The notes beneath the pieces were generated by a model. That model saw only the letters and a program-made list of their open reading frames with translations, was not told the DNA's origin and made no database searches. A program made the position numbers and the translations under genes. From positions 1,676,501 through 1,740,500 of the forward strand of contig NZ_CP064048.1 in the NCBI RefSeq assembly GCF_020923495.1: a stretch of DNA of 64,000 nucleotides, read 5' to 3'. Below are positions 35,797 to 47,292 of this stretch, in pieces. Numbering within the stretch: position 1 is the first letter of the stretch; each line of letters opens with the position of its first letter. Origin of the DNA: Brevibacillus sedimenti. GTDB lineage: Bacteria > Bacillota > Bacilli > Brevibacillales > Brevibacillaceae.

Positions 35797-38700
35797 ATGC
35801 CGGATCATCAGGATGTACGCTGGCCCTTGTCGGGTGCGCAGAATGGCATTTGGTTTGCACAAAAGCTCGACCCGGACAATCCGGTCTTCAACACCGCCGA
35901 GTGCATCGAAATCCATGGCCCCGTCGATCCTGCGCTGTTCGAGGCTGCCCTGCGCCGGGCCGTGACGGAGGCGGAAACGCTGCATCTGCGCTTCGGCGAG
36001 GATTGGTACGGTCCGTGGCAGAGCCTCTGCCCGTCTGCTGACTGGCCGCTGCATTTCGAGGACGTCAGCGGCCATGAAGATCCGCAGGAAGCGGCAGAAA
36101 CGTGGATGAAGCAGGACATGGCCCAACCGGTTGATCTGACCCGCGGTCCCCTGTTTGCACAAGCGCTGTTGAAATTGGCGCCTGACCGGTTCTTCTGGTA
36201 TCAGCGCATCCATCATATTGCGATTGATGGCTTTGGCTATTCGCTGTTGGCACAAAGGGTGGCACACATCTATACGGCACTCGTCCATGGCCGGCCGTAC
36301 GACGAGGCGGCCTTTGGGTCTGTTCACTCCATCCTGGAGGAAGAGGCAGCCTATCGCAGCTCGGAGCAAATAAAGCGGGATCGGCAGTTTTGGCTGTCAC
36401 GCTTCGCCGATGAGCCCGAGGTGGTCAGTCTGGGAGACAGGGCGGCGAGGACATCCCGCGGCTTTTTGCGTCAGTCGGCACAGCTTCCGCCAACCAGCAT
36501 GACTGCGCTAAAAGGGCTGGCAAGCCAGACGGGGACAACCTGGTCTGACGTCGTGATTGCCGCTGCGGCGGCTTATGTCCAGCGGTTGACCGGCGCAAAC
36601 GATGTAATTCTCGGCTTGCCCATGATGTGCCGACTCGGCTCTGCATCGCTGCGCGTGCCGGGAATGGTCATGAACGTGCTGCCGCTAAGGTTGACGGTGC
36701 GGCCGGACATGAGTCTGGCAGCTCTCCTGCAGCAGGTCTCGCAGGAAATCCGCGAGATCAGACGGCATCAGCGTTACCGGCATGAAGATCTGCGGCGCGA
36801 TCTGAAACTGCTGGGGGACAACCGGCGATTGTTTGGTCCGATGATCAATGTGATGCCGTTTGACTATGATGTGCGCTTTGCCGGCCATCGCGCGACAACG
36901 CGAAACCTGTCGGCCGGCCCCGTGGACGACCTGACGATAAACGTCTACGACAGATCAGACGGCAGCGGGCTGCATTTCAATTTTGACGCCAATCCGGCGA
37001 TTTACGGCGCCGACGAGCTGGCGGTTCATCAGCGGCGCTTTCTTTGTTTTCTGGACAATATGGCGTCGGCTGACCCCGGCCAACCAGTCTCGCAGATTGA
37101 CTTGCTCCTGCCGGAGGAACGCCAGAAGGTGCTGTTTGAATGGAATGAAACCGCTCATGACCTGCCGACGACCAGCGCGCACGAGCAGTTTGAGCAGCAG
37201 GCCTCCCGCACGCCTGAGGCTGTCGCCGTGGAGGTTGAAGGCGTTTCGCTCAGCTATGCCGAGCTGAACAAACGAGCCAATCAGCTTGCCCATCTGCTGA
37301 TGGCGCACGGTGTCGGACCGGAGCGTGTGGTCGCGCTTGCGCTGCCGCGTTCACCGGAGATGGTCGTCGCCATACTGGCGGTTCACAAGGCGGGAGCGGC
37401 GTACCTGCCGCTGGACCCGGACTTTCCGTCCGACCGGTTAGCCTACATGCTGGAGGACGCCAGACCCGTATGCGTCATCACATCCAGACAGGTTGCCCAT
37501 CGGCTGCCGGATTGTGGTACGGGCTCAAGACTCGTGTTTGACGAGCCGGAAACCATCGACAGGCTGATGCGGCAAGCGATTCACAATCCCGGCAATGCTG
37601 ATCGAACAAACTGCTTGTCGCCGCTTCATCCTGCCTACGTGCTGTACACCTCCGGTTCGACCGGAAGACCCAAGGGGGTCATGGTCACGTTTGGCAATCT
37701 GACCAACCTGATCCTGGCGATGCAGGATCGGTTTGCGCTGGACGAACGGGATGCGTGGCTGTCGGTTACCACGATTTCATTTGACATCTCGGTTCTGGAG
37801 CTGTACCTGCCGCTCACGAGCGGGGCCCGTGTTGTCATCGCCGCGAAGGATACGATCATGGACCCGTCGGCTCTGGCGAAAATGATTCGCGAGACCGGCA
37901 CGACGATCATGCAGGCGACGCCGACCCTGTGGCACGAGCTGGCAGCGAGCAGGCCCGACAAATTTGACGGCCTGCGCATCATTACGGGAGGCGAGGCGTT
38001 CCCCAGCGGGCTCAAACTCGCCCTGCAGGAACTGGGGTGCGATGTCCATAATCAATACGGTCCGACGGAAACCACCATTTATTCCACTGCCATGCACCTT
38101 GGCGATGAGCGAGCGGGAACACCCCCGATTGGCAGGCCGATTTGGAATACGCGGGTGTATGTGCTGGATGGCGGACTGAAGCCCGTTCCGCCGGGAGTGG
38201 TGGGAGAGCTGTACATTGCCGGTGCCGGCTTGGCTCGCGGCTACCTGGGACGGCCGGAGCTGACGGCCGAGCGATTCGTGGCCAACCCGTACGGCGCGCC
38301 GGGCTCCCGGATGTACCGCACGGGAGATCTGGTGAGATGGCTGCCGGACGGCTCCCTTGAGTACGTGGGCCGTGTCGATCACCAGGTGAAAATTCGCGGG
38401 TTCCGGATCGAACTCGGCGAGATCGAGTCGCTTCTGTCCCGGCATCCTGCGATCGCCCAGGTTGCAGTAGTCGTCCGGGAAGACCAGCCAGGGGACAAAC
38501 GGCTGGTGGCATATGTGGTCCCGCATGCATCCGCCGGCATAGACCCAGCCGAGCTGCGCCGGCATGTCTCCGCCGAACTGCCCGATTACATGATCCCGTC
38601 CGCGTTTGTCCAACTTGCCGAAATGCCGTTGACGCCGAATAAAAAAATTGACCGCAAGGCACTGCCGGCGCCTGATCTCCATACGGTTACAGGGCGCGGA

Positions 38701-41700
38701 CCGAGGACGCCGCAGGAAGAGATGTTGTGCGACCTGTTCGCCGAAGTGCTCGGCCTGGCTCATGTGGGGATAGACGAGGACTTTTTTGTATTGGGCGGTC
38801 ACTCCCTGCTTGCCGGACGGGTAATCGCCCGTATCCGCGATGTCTTCGGTGTCGAATTGAGCATTGGCAGCCTCTTTGAGTCACCCACGGTAGCAGGGCT
38901 GGTCAAGCGGCTCGATCATGCGCGGGATGTCAGACCGCCTGTGCGGCCGGTCGCGCGTCCGGAGGCAGTGCCGCTTTCGTTTGCCCAGCGCCGCTTGTGG
39001 TTCCTGTACCGACTGGATGGACCCAATCCGGCCTATAACATTCCGCTCGTGGCCCGCCTGTCCGGCGAACTGGATGTACAGGCGCTGGAGGAGGCGATTG
39101 GCGATGTCGTCGCTCGCCATGAAACCCTGCGCACCATCTTTCCCGACAAGTCGGGCGCGTCGCACCAGCTGGTTTTGGACGCAGCCGACGCTCGACCTGA
39201 GCTGATTGTGACGGAAACGAACGAGGCTGAACTGCCCGGGCTGCTTGCCGACGCCGTGCGCTACAGCTTCCAACTCTCATCGGAGCCTTCACTCCGCGCC
39301 CAATTGTTCGTACTTGGACAAAACGAGTACGTACTCTTGCTGCTGCTGCACCATATCGCCGGAGATGGCTGGTCGCTGACCCCGTTGGCCCGCGATCTCT
39401 CCACCGCTTACGCAGCCCGCTGCCGGGGCGAGCTCCCGTCATGGCCGCCGCTGCCGGTACAGTATGCGGATTACGCGGTTTGGCAGGAACAGCTTCTGGG
39501 GAGTGAGCGCGATCCCGACAGTTTGATCGCCAGACAGCTTGCGTACTGGACGCGGACACTTGCCAACCTGCCGGATCAGTTGGAACTGCCGTGCGATTAT
39601 CCAAGACCGGCAGAAGCCAGCTACCGGGGCGGTGTCATTCCGTTCCACATCAGCGAGGAACTGCACGGCCGACTGCTGGAAGTGGCCCGTGAAAACAGAG
39701 CGAGCCTGTTCATGGTCCTGCAGTCTGCCCTCGCCGCTTTGCTCACCCGCCTCGGCGCAGGCACCGATATTCCGATCGGCAGTCCGATTGCCGGGCGGAC
39801 CGACGATGCGCTGGACAGCCTGGTCGGATTGTTCATCAACACGCTGGTGCTTCGTACCGACACGTCTGGAAACCCCAGCTTCCGAGAACTGCTGGCCAGA
39901 GTCCGTGAGGTAAATCTGGCTGCGTACGAGCATCAGGACCTGCCTTTCGAGCGGCTGGTGGAGGTTATGAACCCCGTCCGCTCCCGGTCCAGACACCCGC
40001 TGTTTCAGATCATGCTGGTGCTCCAGAACACGCCTGATGCGGCGTTGGAACTTACTGGTGTGGAGAGCAGCCTGACAATTGAAAGTGCGGGCACGGCCAA
40101 ATTTGACCTGACCGTGGAGTTGAAGGAGCGCCGTTCGGCGGATGGCACTCCTGCGGGTCTGGATGGCATTCTGGAATACAGCGCCGATCTGTTCAAACGC
40201 AGTACGGCTGAAACATTGGCGGGCCGGTTCCTGCGAGTACTGGAGGCTGTGGCTGCTGATCCGGGCAAGTCGATCGGAGAACTCGATATTCTGATGCCGG
40301 AAGAGCGCCAAAGCATGCTGCAGGAATGGAGCGCGGTTGGAAACGATGTGCCGCAGACCGTGCTGCCGGAGTTGTTCGAGGCACAGGTTGTCCGAAGTCC
40401 TGAGGCTGTGGCCGTCGTCCATGAGGATGTCTCCCTGAGCTACGATGAGCTGAACACCCGGGCCAATCGGCTCGCGCATCTGCTGATTGCAGAGGGGGTC
40501 GGTCCGGAGCAGGTTGTGGCCCTGGCGCTGCAGCGGTCGTTTGAAATGGTTGTCGGCGTGCTGGCCGTGCTGAAGGCCGGAGCCGCCTACCTGCCTCTCG
40601 ATCCGGATTACCCGGCCGACCGGCTGGCATATATGCTGGAGGACGCAAGACCGGTTTCCATTATTACAAGCACGCAGGTGGTCACCAGACTGCCTGATGC
40701 TGGCGGTCTGCCCCTGATCGTGCTGGATGAACCGGAGACGCAAGAGCGGCTCAGGCAGCATTCTCCTGCCAATCCTGGTGACCGTGAACGCCGCGGACGT
40801 CTGTCTGCACACAGCCCGGCGTATATCATCTACACCTCGGGCTCCACGGGAAGGCCCAAGGGCGTCGTCATCCCGCATCAGAACGTGGTGAGATTGTTTG
40901 CTTCCACCGATCACTGGTTCCGCTTTGGCTCTGACGATGTGTGGACGCTGTTCCATTCCTATGCCTTCGACTTCTCGGTGTGGGAGATTTGGGGAGCGCT
41001 CCTGCATGGCGGACGTCTTGTAGTGGTGCCCCATGCGATCAGCAGGTCGCCGGGAGAGTTCCTCCAGCTTCTCGTGCGGGAGGGCGTGACGGTATTGAAC
41101 CAGACGCCGTCAGCGTTCTATCAATTGATGCAGGCTGATCGGGAACATCCTGACCTGGGTCAGATGCTCTCCTTGCGCTTCGTGATTTTCGGCGGCGAGG
41201 CGCTGGAATTGGGACGTCTGGCGGACTGGTATCAGCGCCATCCGGACGATGCTCCCAAGCTGATCAACATGTACGGTATCACCGAGACGACCGTGCATGT
41301 CAGCTATATCGAGCTTGACCGTCACCATGCAGCTTCCGGTGCCAACAGCCTGATCGGCCGCCCGATACCGGATCTGCGGGTGTACGTGTTGGATGATTTC
41401 CTGCAGCCTGTTCCGCCGGGAGTGACGGGGGAGATGTACGTCGCCGGTGCCGGACTGGCCCGCGGTTACGGGGGACGGCCGGATTTGACGGCGGAGCGGT
41501 TTGTTGCCGATCCGTTCGGTCCCCCCGGTACGAGGATGTATCGCACCGGCGATCTTGCCAAGCGGCTCAGCGATGGGTCTTTAGAGTATTGGGGCCGTGC
41601 CGACCAGCAGGTGAAGATTCGGGGGTTCCGCATCGAACTGGGCGAGATCGAGGCCGTGCTCGCCAGACATCCCGCTGTGGCCCAGGTGGCGGTAGTGGTG

Positions 41701-42984
41701 CGGGAGGATCAGCCGGGAGACAAACGCCTGGTGGCTTACGTCGTTCCGGCCGCGGACACAAGCGTCGAACCTGCTGTACTGCGCCGGTTTGCCGCCTCCA
41801 GTCTGCCTGATTACATGGTGCCGTCAGCGATCGTGGAAATGGATGTCCTGCCGCTCACGCCGAATGGCAAGCTGGACCGCAAGGCGCTTCCGGCGCCCGA
41901 TTTCTCCCTGACTTCAGGCGGGCGCGGCCCCAGAACGCCGCAGGAAGAGGTCTTGTGCAATTTGTTTGCCGAGGTGCTGGGTTTGCAGCGTGTAAGTATT
42001 GATGACAGCTTTTTCGAGCTGGGGGGCCATTCGCTGCTGGCCGTTCGCCTGATGAGCCGCATCCGCGAGACCATGGGCCGGGACATCGGCATCGGCGTGC
42101 TGTTTGAGGCGCCTACTGTTGCCGGGCTTGCTGAACGGCTTGACATGGACACGGGAAAAAGCGCGCTCCAGGTGCTGCTGCCGCTCCGCGCCCACGGCGA
42201 GCAGCTCCCGCTGTTCTGCGTACATCCTGCAGGCGGACTCAGCTGGTGCTATGCCGGGCTGATGAAACATCTCGGCACGGAATATCCGATCTACGGCCTG
42301 CAGGCCCGAGGCATTGCCCGGACCGAGGAGTTTCCGAAAACGCTGGGAGAAATGACGGCCGATTACCTTCAACATGTTCGTTCCGTTCAGCCTGCCGGTC
42401 CGTATCGGCTGCTGGGCTGGTCGTTTGGCGGCAATGTAGCGCATGCGATGGCCGTGCAGCTTCAGAAAGAGGGAGAAGAAGTCTCGTTCCTGGCCATGCT
42501 CGATTCGTACCCCAGCCACCTCCTGCCGCTTCGCGGAGAACCGGATGAAGAGGAGGCCCTGATCGCGCTGCTCGCCTTGGGCGGCTATGATCCGGACAGC
42601 CTGGGTGGCGGCCCGCTCACCATGGCCAGCGCGCTCGAAATCCTCCGCAGCGACGCCAGCGCACTGGCCAGCCTGGATGAATCGACCATCATGAATCTGA
42701 AACAAACGTATGTGAACTCGGTCCGCATTCTGGGAGCGTATGTACCGGAGCGATACGAGGGAGACCTGCTGTTTTTCCGCTCCACGATCATCCCGGACTG
42801 GTTTGATCCGATTGAACCGGATATGTGGATTCCCTATGTAAGCGGACGGATCGAACGGCATGACATCGCGTGCCGGCACAAGGATTTGTGTCAGCCCGGC
42901 CCGCTTGCCGAAATCGGCCAGATACTGGCGGCCAAGCTGAAGGCCTTGGACCGTCCGGCATCCGGACACTCGAGGAGGGAATGA
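35797..42984 (+). CDS. dhbF: dimodular NRPS for bacillibactin-type siderophore
   Basis: 2395-residue synthetase, domain order C-A-T-C-A-T-TE. C1 has HHIAIDG (about 139); A1 spans about 460-960; T1 carries GGHSLL (about 1000). C2 has HHIAGDG (about 1184); A2 spans about 1520-2030; T2 carries GGHSLL (about 2076); TE has GWSFGG (about 2207). The A2 pocket reads D-F-W-N-I-G-M-V-H-K, the threonine code. The A1 pocket reads D-I-L-Q-I-G-Q-I-Y-K, close to but not equal to the glycine code D-I-L-Q-L-G-L-I-W-K. The TE would trimerise and cyclise three DHB-X-Thr units. ATG 35797 with AGAGGTGA upstream is the start; the longer frame overlaps dhbB. Confidence 0.95.
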   Translation: MPDHQDVRWPLSGAQNGIWFAQKLDPDNPVFNTAECIEIHGPVDPALFEAALRRAVTEAETLHLRFGEDWYGPWQSLCPSADWPLHFEDVSGHEDPQEAAETWMKQDMAQPVDLTRGPLFAQALLKLAPDRFFWYQRIHHIAIDGFGYSLLAQRVAHIYTALVHGRPYDEAAFGSVHSILEEEAAYRSSEQIKRDRQFWLSRFADEPEVVSLGDRAARTSRGFLRQSAQLPPTSMTALKGLASQTGTTWSDVVIAAAAAYVQRLTGANDVILGLPMMCRLGSASLRVPGMVMNVLPLRLTVRPDMSLAALLQQVSQEIREIRRHQRYRHEDLRRDLKLLGDNRRLFGPMINVMPFDYDVRFAGHRATTRNLSAGPVDDLTINVYDRSDGSGLHFNFDANPAIYGADELAVHQRRFLCFLDNMASADPGQPVSQIDLLLPEERQKVLFEWNETAHDLPTTSAHEQFEQQASRTPEAVAVEVEGVSLSYAELNKRANQLAHLLMAHGVGPERVVALALPRSPEMVVAILAVHKAGAAYLPLDPDFPSDRLAYMLEDARPVCVITSRQVAHRLPDCGTGSRLVFDEPETIDRLMRQAIHNPGNADRTNCLSPLHPAYVLYTSGSTGRPKGVMVTFGNLTNLILAMQDRFALDERDAWLSVTTISFDISVLELYLPLTSGARVVIAAKDTIMDPSALAKMIRETGTTIMQATPTLWHELAASRPDKFDGLRIITGGEAFPSGLKLALQELGCDVHNQYGPTETTIYSTAMHLGDERAGTPPIGRPIWNTRVYVLDGGLKPVPPGVVGELYIAGAGLARGYLGRPELTAERFVANPYGAPGSRMYRTGDLVRWLPDGSLEYVGRVDHQVKIRGFRIELGEIESLLSRHPAIAQVAVVVREDQPGDKRLVAYVVPHASAGIDPAELRRHVSAELPDYMIPSAFVQLAEMPLTPNKKIDRKALPAPDLHTVTGRGPRTPQEEMLCDLFAEVLGLAHVGIDEDFFVLGGHSLLAGRVIARIRDVFGVELSIGSLFESPTVAGLVKRLDHARDVRPPVRPVARPEAVPLSFAQRRLWFLYRLDGPNPAYNIPLVARLSGELDVQALEEAIGDVVARHETLRTIFPDKSGASHQLVLDAADARPELIVTETNEAELPGLLADAVRYSFQLSSEPSLRAQLFVLGQNEYVLLLLLHHIAGDGWSLTPLARDLSTAYAARCRGELPSWPPLPVQYADYAVWQEQLLGSERDPDSLIARQLAYWTRTLANLPDQLELPCDYPRPAEASYRGGVIPFHISEELHGRLLEVARENRASLFMVLQSALAALLTRLGAGTDIPIGSPIAGRTDDALDSLVGLFINTLVLRTDTSGNPSFRELLARVREVNLAAYEHQDLPFERLVEVMNPVRSRSRHPLFQIMLVLQNTPDAALELTGVESSLTIESAGTAKFDLTVELKERRSADGTPAGLDGILEYSADLFKRSTAETLAGRFLRVLEAVAADPGKSIGELDILMPEERQSMLQEWSAVGNDVPQTVLPELFEAQVVRSPEAVAVVHEDVSLSYDELNTRANRLAHLLIAEGVGPEQVVALALQRSFEMVVGVLAVLKAGAAYLPLDPDYPADRLAYMLEDARPVSIITSTQVVTRLPDAGGLPLIVLDEPETQERLRQHSPANPGDRERRGRLSAHSPAYIIYTSGSTGRPKGVVIPHQNVVRLFASTDHWFRFGSDDVWTLFHSYAFDFSVWEIWGALLHGGRLVVVPHAISRSPGEFLQLLVREGVTVLNQTPSAFYQLMQADREHPDLGQMLSLRFVIFGGEALELGRLADWYQRHPDDAPKLINMYGITETTVHVSYIELDRHHAASGANSLIGRPIPDLRVYVLDDFLQPVPPGVTGEMYVAGAGLARGYGGRPDLTAERFVADPFGPPGTRMYRTGDLAKRLSDGSLEYWGRADQQVKIRGFRIELGEIEAVLARHPAVAQVAVVVREDQPGDKRLVAYVVPAADTSVEPAVLRRFAASSLPDYMVPSAIVEMDVLPLTPNGKLDRKALPAPDFSLTSGGRGPRTPQEEVLCNLFAEVLGLQRVSIDDSFFELGGHSLLAVRLMSRIRETMGRDIGIGVLFEAPTVAGLAERLDMDTGKSALQVLLPLRAHGEQLPLFCVHPAGGLSWCYAGLMKHLGTEYPIYGLQARGIARTEEFPKTLGEMTADYLQHVRSVQPAGPYRLLGWSFGGNVAHAMAVQLQKEGEEVSFLAMLDSYPSHLLPLRGEPDEEEALIALLALGGYDPDSLGGGPLTMASALEILRSDASALASLDESTIMNLKQTYVNSVRILGAYVPERYEGDLLFFRSTIIPDWFDPIEPDMWIPYVSGRIERHDIACRHKDLCQPGPLAEIGQILAAKLKALDRPASGHSRRE

Positions 42985-42988
42985 TTCG

Positions 42989-43216
42989 ATGACCAATCCT
43001 TTTGAAAAAGCGGATGGCACCTTTCTGGTGCTGATCAATCACGAGGGGCAGTATTCCCTGTGGCCGGCATTCATCGCAGTGCCTGAAGGCTGGACTGTTG
43101 TGCTGGGGCCGCAGACGCGTCAGGAATGCCTGGACTACATCCGCTCACAATGGACCGACCTGCGGCCCCGCAGCCTGCAAGCCGGGTCAGGGGCTGTTGT
43201 CGGACAAGGACAATGA
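42989..43216 (+). CDS. mbtH: MbtH-like NRPS accessory protein
   Basis: 75-residue MbtH-family protein that binds adenylation domains of NRPSs and supports their activity. The family pattern is clear: [31 protein letters not shown] and [14 protein letters not shown]. It starts 4 bp after dhbF. The last residues ([11 protein letters not shown]) do not look like the family, and the stop codon lies at the left edge of repeat copy C-prime. The original C-terminus may have been replaced by the insertion; the core domain ends before this point and is intact. Confidence 0.93.
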   Translation: MTNPFEKADGTFLVLINHEGQYSLWPAFIAVPEGWTVVLGPQTRQECLDYIRSQWTDLRPRSLQAGSGAVVGQGQ

Positions 43217-43422
43217 AGGCACGTCTGAACCCGAAAGCAGTCGTGTGCGTCATATACGTGGCGGGCTGGCACCAACCCGTGGCTGATTCGCACGCTGTTG
43301 TTCGGCGTCGGCGTTTTCCCGGGCCATACGGTCGGAGCGGTGCAGATCGCCGCCTTCGCCAACATTCCTCCGGCTTCCATGGGGCGCGCCTCCACCGCGC
43401 CACGGACTTCGTCTACACACTG
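43201..43422. repeat. terminator-associated repeat, copy C-prime
   Basis: The right end is CGTCTACACACTG at 43410-43422, directly before the duplicated dhb terminator. Its reverse complement begins CAGTGTGTAGACGAAGTCCG and continues GTGGCGCG, matching the left part of copy B, so it belongs to the B-type interior. The left end near 43201 (CGGACAAGGACAATG) is a degenerate match to CAGACTGAAGACAAAC. The expected third hairpin on its left is seen only as a reduced AGCCGG...GGCTGT sequence. Confidence 0.55.
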
Positions 43423-43735
43423 ACAGCCGGTTGCCAAGGCAATCCGGCTGTCAGACTGAAGACAAACCGATTGTACCGAAGGAGAATCACGTTTCCAGGC
43501 AGAGCGACTTGTGAGCCCTACTGAGCGGAGCAGCGATTTGCGGGAAAAGGGAGCGCCACCGTTGAACAGGCTGCGTAGCCATGCGGCTTTGGCGATCCCC
43601 CGCAAATCGATGCGAAGCGTGCAGTTTGGGCTTTCCTGCTGGGCGAGCACGGAGCGGCTGACGGAAACGTGTTCTCCTCGCAACAGCTACATTATCTACA
43701 CACTGAGCCGGTTGCCAAGGCAATCCGGCTGTTTT
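43423..43735. repeat. terminator-flanked structured repeat, copy C
   Basis: The element is 43452-43705, starting CAGACTGAAGACAAACC and ending ATCTACACACTG. A 25-bp terminator stem with arms AGCCGG/CCGGCT occurs identically at 43425-43449 and 43706-43730; only the right one is followed by a short T run. The interior is of the A/D type but lacks about 50 bp present in A and D. Inverted repeats CACGTTTCC/GGAAACGTG and CGATTTGCGGG/CCCGCAAATCG are kept. The stem ends the dhb operon. Confidence 0.85.
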
Positions 43736-43743
43736 GCATTTCC

Positions 43744-44430
43744 CTACAGGAGGGTTTCGTACAAGGACGATAGGGAGACGTGCTGGACGTGATCAGGGAG
43801 CGCAGCCTTGCACGAGCAGGCCGACAGGATGTGCTCCTCGTCCAAGCTGATGCTTGTAAAATGGAAACCGTCCGCCTCCGGGGAATACCACGTCTGTTCT
43901 TCCGTACACACCACGGAAAACGAATCAAGCGGAATGGACAAGCCTTTGCCGACGGCTTTCACATAGCTTTCCTTCAACGTCCATACGCGATAGAAATACT
44001 CCAACCGGGCATCTCCCGTTTTGGAGGCAAGCATCCGGTTTTCTTGCGGGGTAAAGAGGTGTTCGGCGATGTGCAGATCCATGCGCACGATCCGCTCCAC
44101 ATCAATACCCGGGCAACAAGAGCTGTCGCCCCAGATCATGGCAATCCAGTTCCCGGAGTGGGAGAGATTGAAGCCCACATCCGGGTTGTTTTGCAAAAAC
44201 GGCTTTCCATAGGGATTGTAGACAAATTGAAGCGCATCGGGCCTCACACCGGTATGCTCGGAGAGGGTTGAGCGGACCAGCACCTCGCCCAGCAAGGAGC
44301 GGTAAGCGTCCTCCTTGCGAACAAACCGGGCGATTTTCTGCCTTCGTTCTGCGGATACCCTGGACAGGAACAGATCCACGTAGTCCGGCGGCAGATTGGC
44401 CGGCATGCGTACGACCCGAATCGACAGCAT
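43744..44430 (-). CDS. sfp: Sfp-type 4'-phosphopantetheinyl transferase
   Basis: 228-residue enzyme that attaches phosphopantetheine to carrier domains, here most likely those of DhbB and DhbF. Motifs: NPYGKPFL, FNLSHSGNWIAMIW, the Mg2+-binding GIDVERI (about residues 107-113) and WTLKESYVKAVGKGL (about 149-163). The length and motif order match Sfp rather than the shorter AcpS. It is convergent with the dhb operon, separated only by the terminator region. Sfp-type enzymes can serve several carrier proteins. Confidence 0.93.
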   Translation of the reverse strand: MLSIRVVRMPANLPPDYVDLFLSRVSAERRQKIARFVRKEDAYRSLLGEVLVRSTLSEHTGVRPDALQFVYNPYGKPFLQNNPDVGFNLSHSGNWIAMIWGDSSCCPGIDVERIVRMDLHIAEHLFTPQENRMLASKTGDARLEYFYRVWTLKESYVKAVGKGLSIPLDSFSVVCTEEQTWYSPEADGFHFTSISLDEEHILSACSCKAALPDHVQHVSLSSLYETLL

Positions 44431-44592
44431 GATTGATCACCTGAACTTTCTGTGTCCGGCGGATGATGAGTTTCATTATAACCAAGCCCGTTCCATGCGT
44501 ACATAGAGGATGTCATACGCGCTGCTCGTCGATGGAAAATTATGATAAAATTTAATCAGAAATACATACGTTTCGGAACAGGTGAATGTGAA

Positions 44593-45735
44593 ATGAAAAT
44601 AGGGAAATGGCTAATATCCATCGTGTTGCTCGTCGCGCTTGCCTTGCCGGCTCATCTGGCCGCGCAGGGAGCGGCACAGGATGTATCCAAAAGTGTGATG
44701 GCGGGCAGCAAAAAGGTTTCCACGTCTGCCGGAAGCAGAACCGTCCAGTTCGTCACGATCAATCTGAACGATCCCCGGCTGGAAGTCCGTCCGGTACTGG
44801 CGCGGGACGAGCTGGGCCGGACGGAAAGCCTGGCGGGGATGGCAAAACGAACGGGAGCACTGGCTGCGATTAACGGAACGTTTTTCATGGCCTACAACAA
44901 GGGGGATTACAAGCCGCCCTGGGGATTGATCGTCATCGACTACGAGAAGAAACACGACGGCGTCAGCGGGTCGTCCATCGGATTCAACGGAAACGCCCTG
45001 CCGGTGATCGACCGTACCTCCCGGTTTAATGCAGATTCGTTTCAACACGTCACCAGTGCGGGCCCCACTTTGGTAAAGGACGGGAAAATCGTCGTCAATC
45101 CGGTCGCAGAGGGAATGAATGATCCCAAGCTGACCAAGGCAAGCGGGCAGCGCTCGTTTATTGGCTACACGGCGAACAATCAACTGATGATGGGAACGGT
45201 CCCCAATGTCACCCTGGCCCAATTGGCCGGCATCTGCCAGTCGATGGGGCTGGTGGCGGCGATGAACCTGGACGGCGGAGCGTCATCCGGCCTTTACGCG
45301 CATGGCAAGCTGCTGACGGCGCCGGGCAGGGAATTGAGCAACGCCCTGGTGGTCGTCCCCCGCATAGTCGCTCCCATCCAGGTCATGCGGCAGTCGGAGA
45401 AGATTTCCTTCCTCACGCCGCCCGTACTGATCCGCGGGAGCATCTACGTTCCGACTATGGAGGCCTTTGAGAAACTGGGGGCGGCCGTTCACATAGACCA
45501 GCAGGACGGCGCACTGGTGGCAGCCATAGAGGGCACGGTCATCCGGATCACAAAACAGGGCAAGGTGTTTCGCGATGGAAAGGCGCTGCCCCTGTCGGCG
45601 GATAAGCGGACAATTGCCGGTACGGAAATGGTCCCGCTCCGGCTGGTGGCGGAACTGCTGGATGGGAAAATCGAGTGGGATCAGCAGAAACGAACCGCCA
45701 CCATTCAGTTGAAAGCAAGCGCGCCTGAGCGCTGA
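44593..45735 (+). CDS. secreted phosphodiester glycosidase-domain protein
   Basis: 380-residue exported protein. A signal peptide (MKIGKWLISIVLLVALALPA) is followed by a phosphodiester glycosidase (NAGPA-like) domain: LAAINGTFFMAYNKGD (about residues 92-107), VTSAGPTLVKDGK, and MNLDGGASSGLYAHG (about 224-238). The C-terminal 110 residues form a copper-amine-oxidase-N-like domain with IRGSIYVPTMEAFEKLG and TEMVPLRLVAELLDGKIEWD. Proteins of this type act on cell-wall-associated sugar phosphodiesters in Bacillota. ATG 44593 with AGGTGA upstream is preferred to 44542. It ends in a strong hairpin. Confidence 0.85.
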   Translation: MKIGKWLISIVLLVALALPAHLAAQGAAQDVSKSVMAGSKKVSTSAGSRTVQFVTINLNDPRLEVRPVLARDELGRTESLAGMAKRTGALAAINGTFFMAYNKGDYKPPWGLIVIDYEKKHDGVSGSSIGFNGNALPVIDRTSRFNADSFQHVTSAGPTLVKDGKIVVNPVAEGMNDPKLTKASGQRSFIGYTANNQLMMGTVPNVTLAQLAGICQSMGLVAAMNLDGGASSGLYAHGKLLTAPGRELSNALVVVPRIVAPIQVMRQSEKISFLTPPVLIRGSIYVPTMEAFEKLGAAVHIDQQDGALVAAIEGTVIRITKQGKVFRDGKALPLSADKRTIAGTEMVPLRLVAELLDGKIEWDQQKRTATIQLKASAPER

Positions 45736-45766
45736 TACGACAAACCGGCATCGCCCGGAAAACAAG

Positions 45767-45805
45767 GAGGCTGACATCTCCGGATGCACGGAGGATGTCA
45801 GCCTC
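45767..45805. terminator. hairpin between convergent genes
   Basis: GAGGCTGACATC (45767-45778) and GATGTCAGCCTC (45794-45805) form a perfect 12-bp stem. T runs are weak on both sides. It probably ends the glycosidase transcript. Confidence 0.7.
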
Positions 45806-45891
45806 ATATTCTCTCGTGGCTCATTTATATCCGTTCGCGGCGAGCTTGTCCCAGGGCCCGTCGCCGCAGGCTCGCGGGTGGAAGCGTCCCG

Positions 45892-47289
45892 TCACTTGAT
45901 TGAATGGACGTTGTCGGAAACGCTCGGGGCGGTTGTGTACGACATGCCGATCATGACGGCCAAACTGACGGCGATGCCGTACATGATCGGATTCGTCGAG
46001 CTGAGACCTTCGATCGCCAATCCGGCCAGCACGACGACGGTGCCGGCAATGATCGAGGAAAAGGCCGCCTTCGCTGTCGCCCGCTTCCAAAAGTATCCGA
46101 CCACGAGCGGAACGAATATCGCACCGGATAAAATGGCGTACGCCACGTCAAGCGCGACCAGCACGTCCTGAATCCAGATTGAAAAGACAATGGCGAGCGC
46201 GCCGATGAACAGCGTCGTTACCCTGGACAGCCGCAGCAGCTGCCGATCGTCCATGTCCCGAAACCAGTACGGCTTCATGATGTCGTGAGTAAGCAATGTG
46301 GAGGAGGCGAGCAGCGTCCCGGAGGCGGTCGACATCAGCGCCGAGCAGACGCTGGCCAGCACGAGGCCCAGCACGCCATTGGGCAGAATGGAAATGGCCA
46401 TGGTGGTGAACGCATTTTGCGGGTTTTCCAGTTGAGGGAAGGCGACGAATGCGCACATTCCGACGATGGTCAATGAAACCGCATACAACATGCTGTAGAC
46501 ACCGGCCAAAACGGAACCGGTACGGGAAATCTGCATCGTGCGGGCGGTAAAGACGCGCTGCCAAATATCCTGGGAGACCACCATGCCGAGCGCGTACAGC
46601 AGGAAATATTGAAAAATTTGCTCGCCGCCGATGGAAGTCAGATCAAAATGGGCGGCCGGCAGTCTGGATGCCAGTTGATCCCACCCGCCGACATGCGACA
46701 GGCTCATCGGCAGCATGACCAGGAAAACGCCCACGGTCATGACGATGAATTGGATGATGTCCGTCATCGTTACGCTCCACATGCCGCCCAAAATCGTATA
46801 GAACAGCACGATTCCGCCGCCGACAACCATCGAGAGAGTCATGTCCCACCCCAGCAGCACGTTGATGATGGTGCCCATCCCGATCACCTGCGTCACGGCT
46901 ACCATTAGCGTGTAAATTGCCGCAACCAGGGCGCTCACGAGCCGGGTTTCGGCATTGTAACGCTTGCCCAAAAACTCGCTGATCGTCGTCACGTTGGACT
47001 GGGAGATCCGCTTGATGAACAAGGCGCCCAGGAGCATGATGCCAGCACCAATCATGGTGACAAACCAGATGCCGGAAATGCCGTATGTGTAGCCCAGCTT
47101 CGCCGTGCCGATGGTGGAAGCTCCGCCCAAAATGACGGCGGACAAACAGCCGAGAAACATGAACATGCCCAGATTGCGTCCCGCCAATGCGTACTCTTCC
47201 GATGTCCGGGCGCGCCTGGAGCCGATGACACCCACCGCAATCAGCAGCGCGAAATACAGCAGAATGACGATCGTATCGATGCTGTTCAT
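45892..47289 (-). CDS. sodium:solute symporter (SSS family)
   Basis: 465-residue integral membrane protein with about 13 hydrophobic helices. SSEYALAGRNLGMFMFLGCLSA-type entry and GGASTIGTAKLGYTYGISG (about residues 53-71) mark the SSS fold; the Na+ site region is CSALMSTASGTLLASSTLL (about 315-333). Substrates in the family include proline, pantothenate, urea and sugars. Here it is the last gene of a sigma-54 operon with an aminotransferase and a ureohydrolase. I infer import of a guanidino compound, polyamine or amino acid used by those enzymes. It starts 3 bp after the ureohydrolase stop. Confidence 0.88.
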   Translation of the reverse strand: MNSIDTIVILLYFALLIAVGVIGSRRARTSEEYALAGRNLGMFMFLGCLSAVILGGASTIGTAKLGYTYGISGIWFVTMIGAGIMLLGALFIKRISQSNVTTISEFLGKRYNAETRLVSALVAAIYTLMVAVTQVIGMGTIINVLLGWDMTLSMVVGGGIVLFYTILGGMWSVTMTDIIQFIVMTVGVFLVMLPMSLSHVGGWDQLASRLPAAHFDLTSIGGEQIFQYFLLYALGMVVSQDIWQRVFTARTMQISRTGSVLAGVYSMLYAVSLTIVGMCAFVAFPQLENPQNAFTTMAISILPNGVLGLVLASVCSALMSTASGTLLASSTLLTHDIMKPYWFRDMDDRQLLRLSRVTTLFIGALAIVFSIWIQDVLVALDVAYAILSGAIFVPLVVGYFWKRATAKAAFSSIIAGTVVVLAGLAIEGLSSTNPIMYGIAVSLAVMIGMSYTTAPSVSDNVHSIK

Positions 47290-47292
47290 CCA

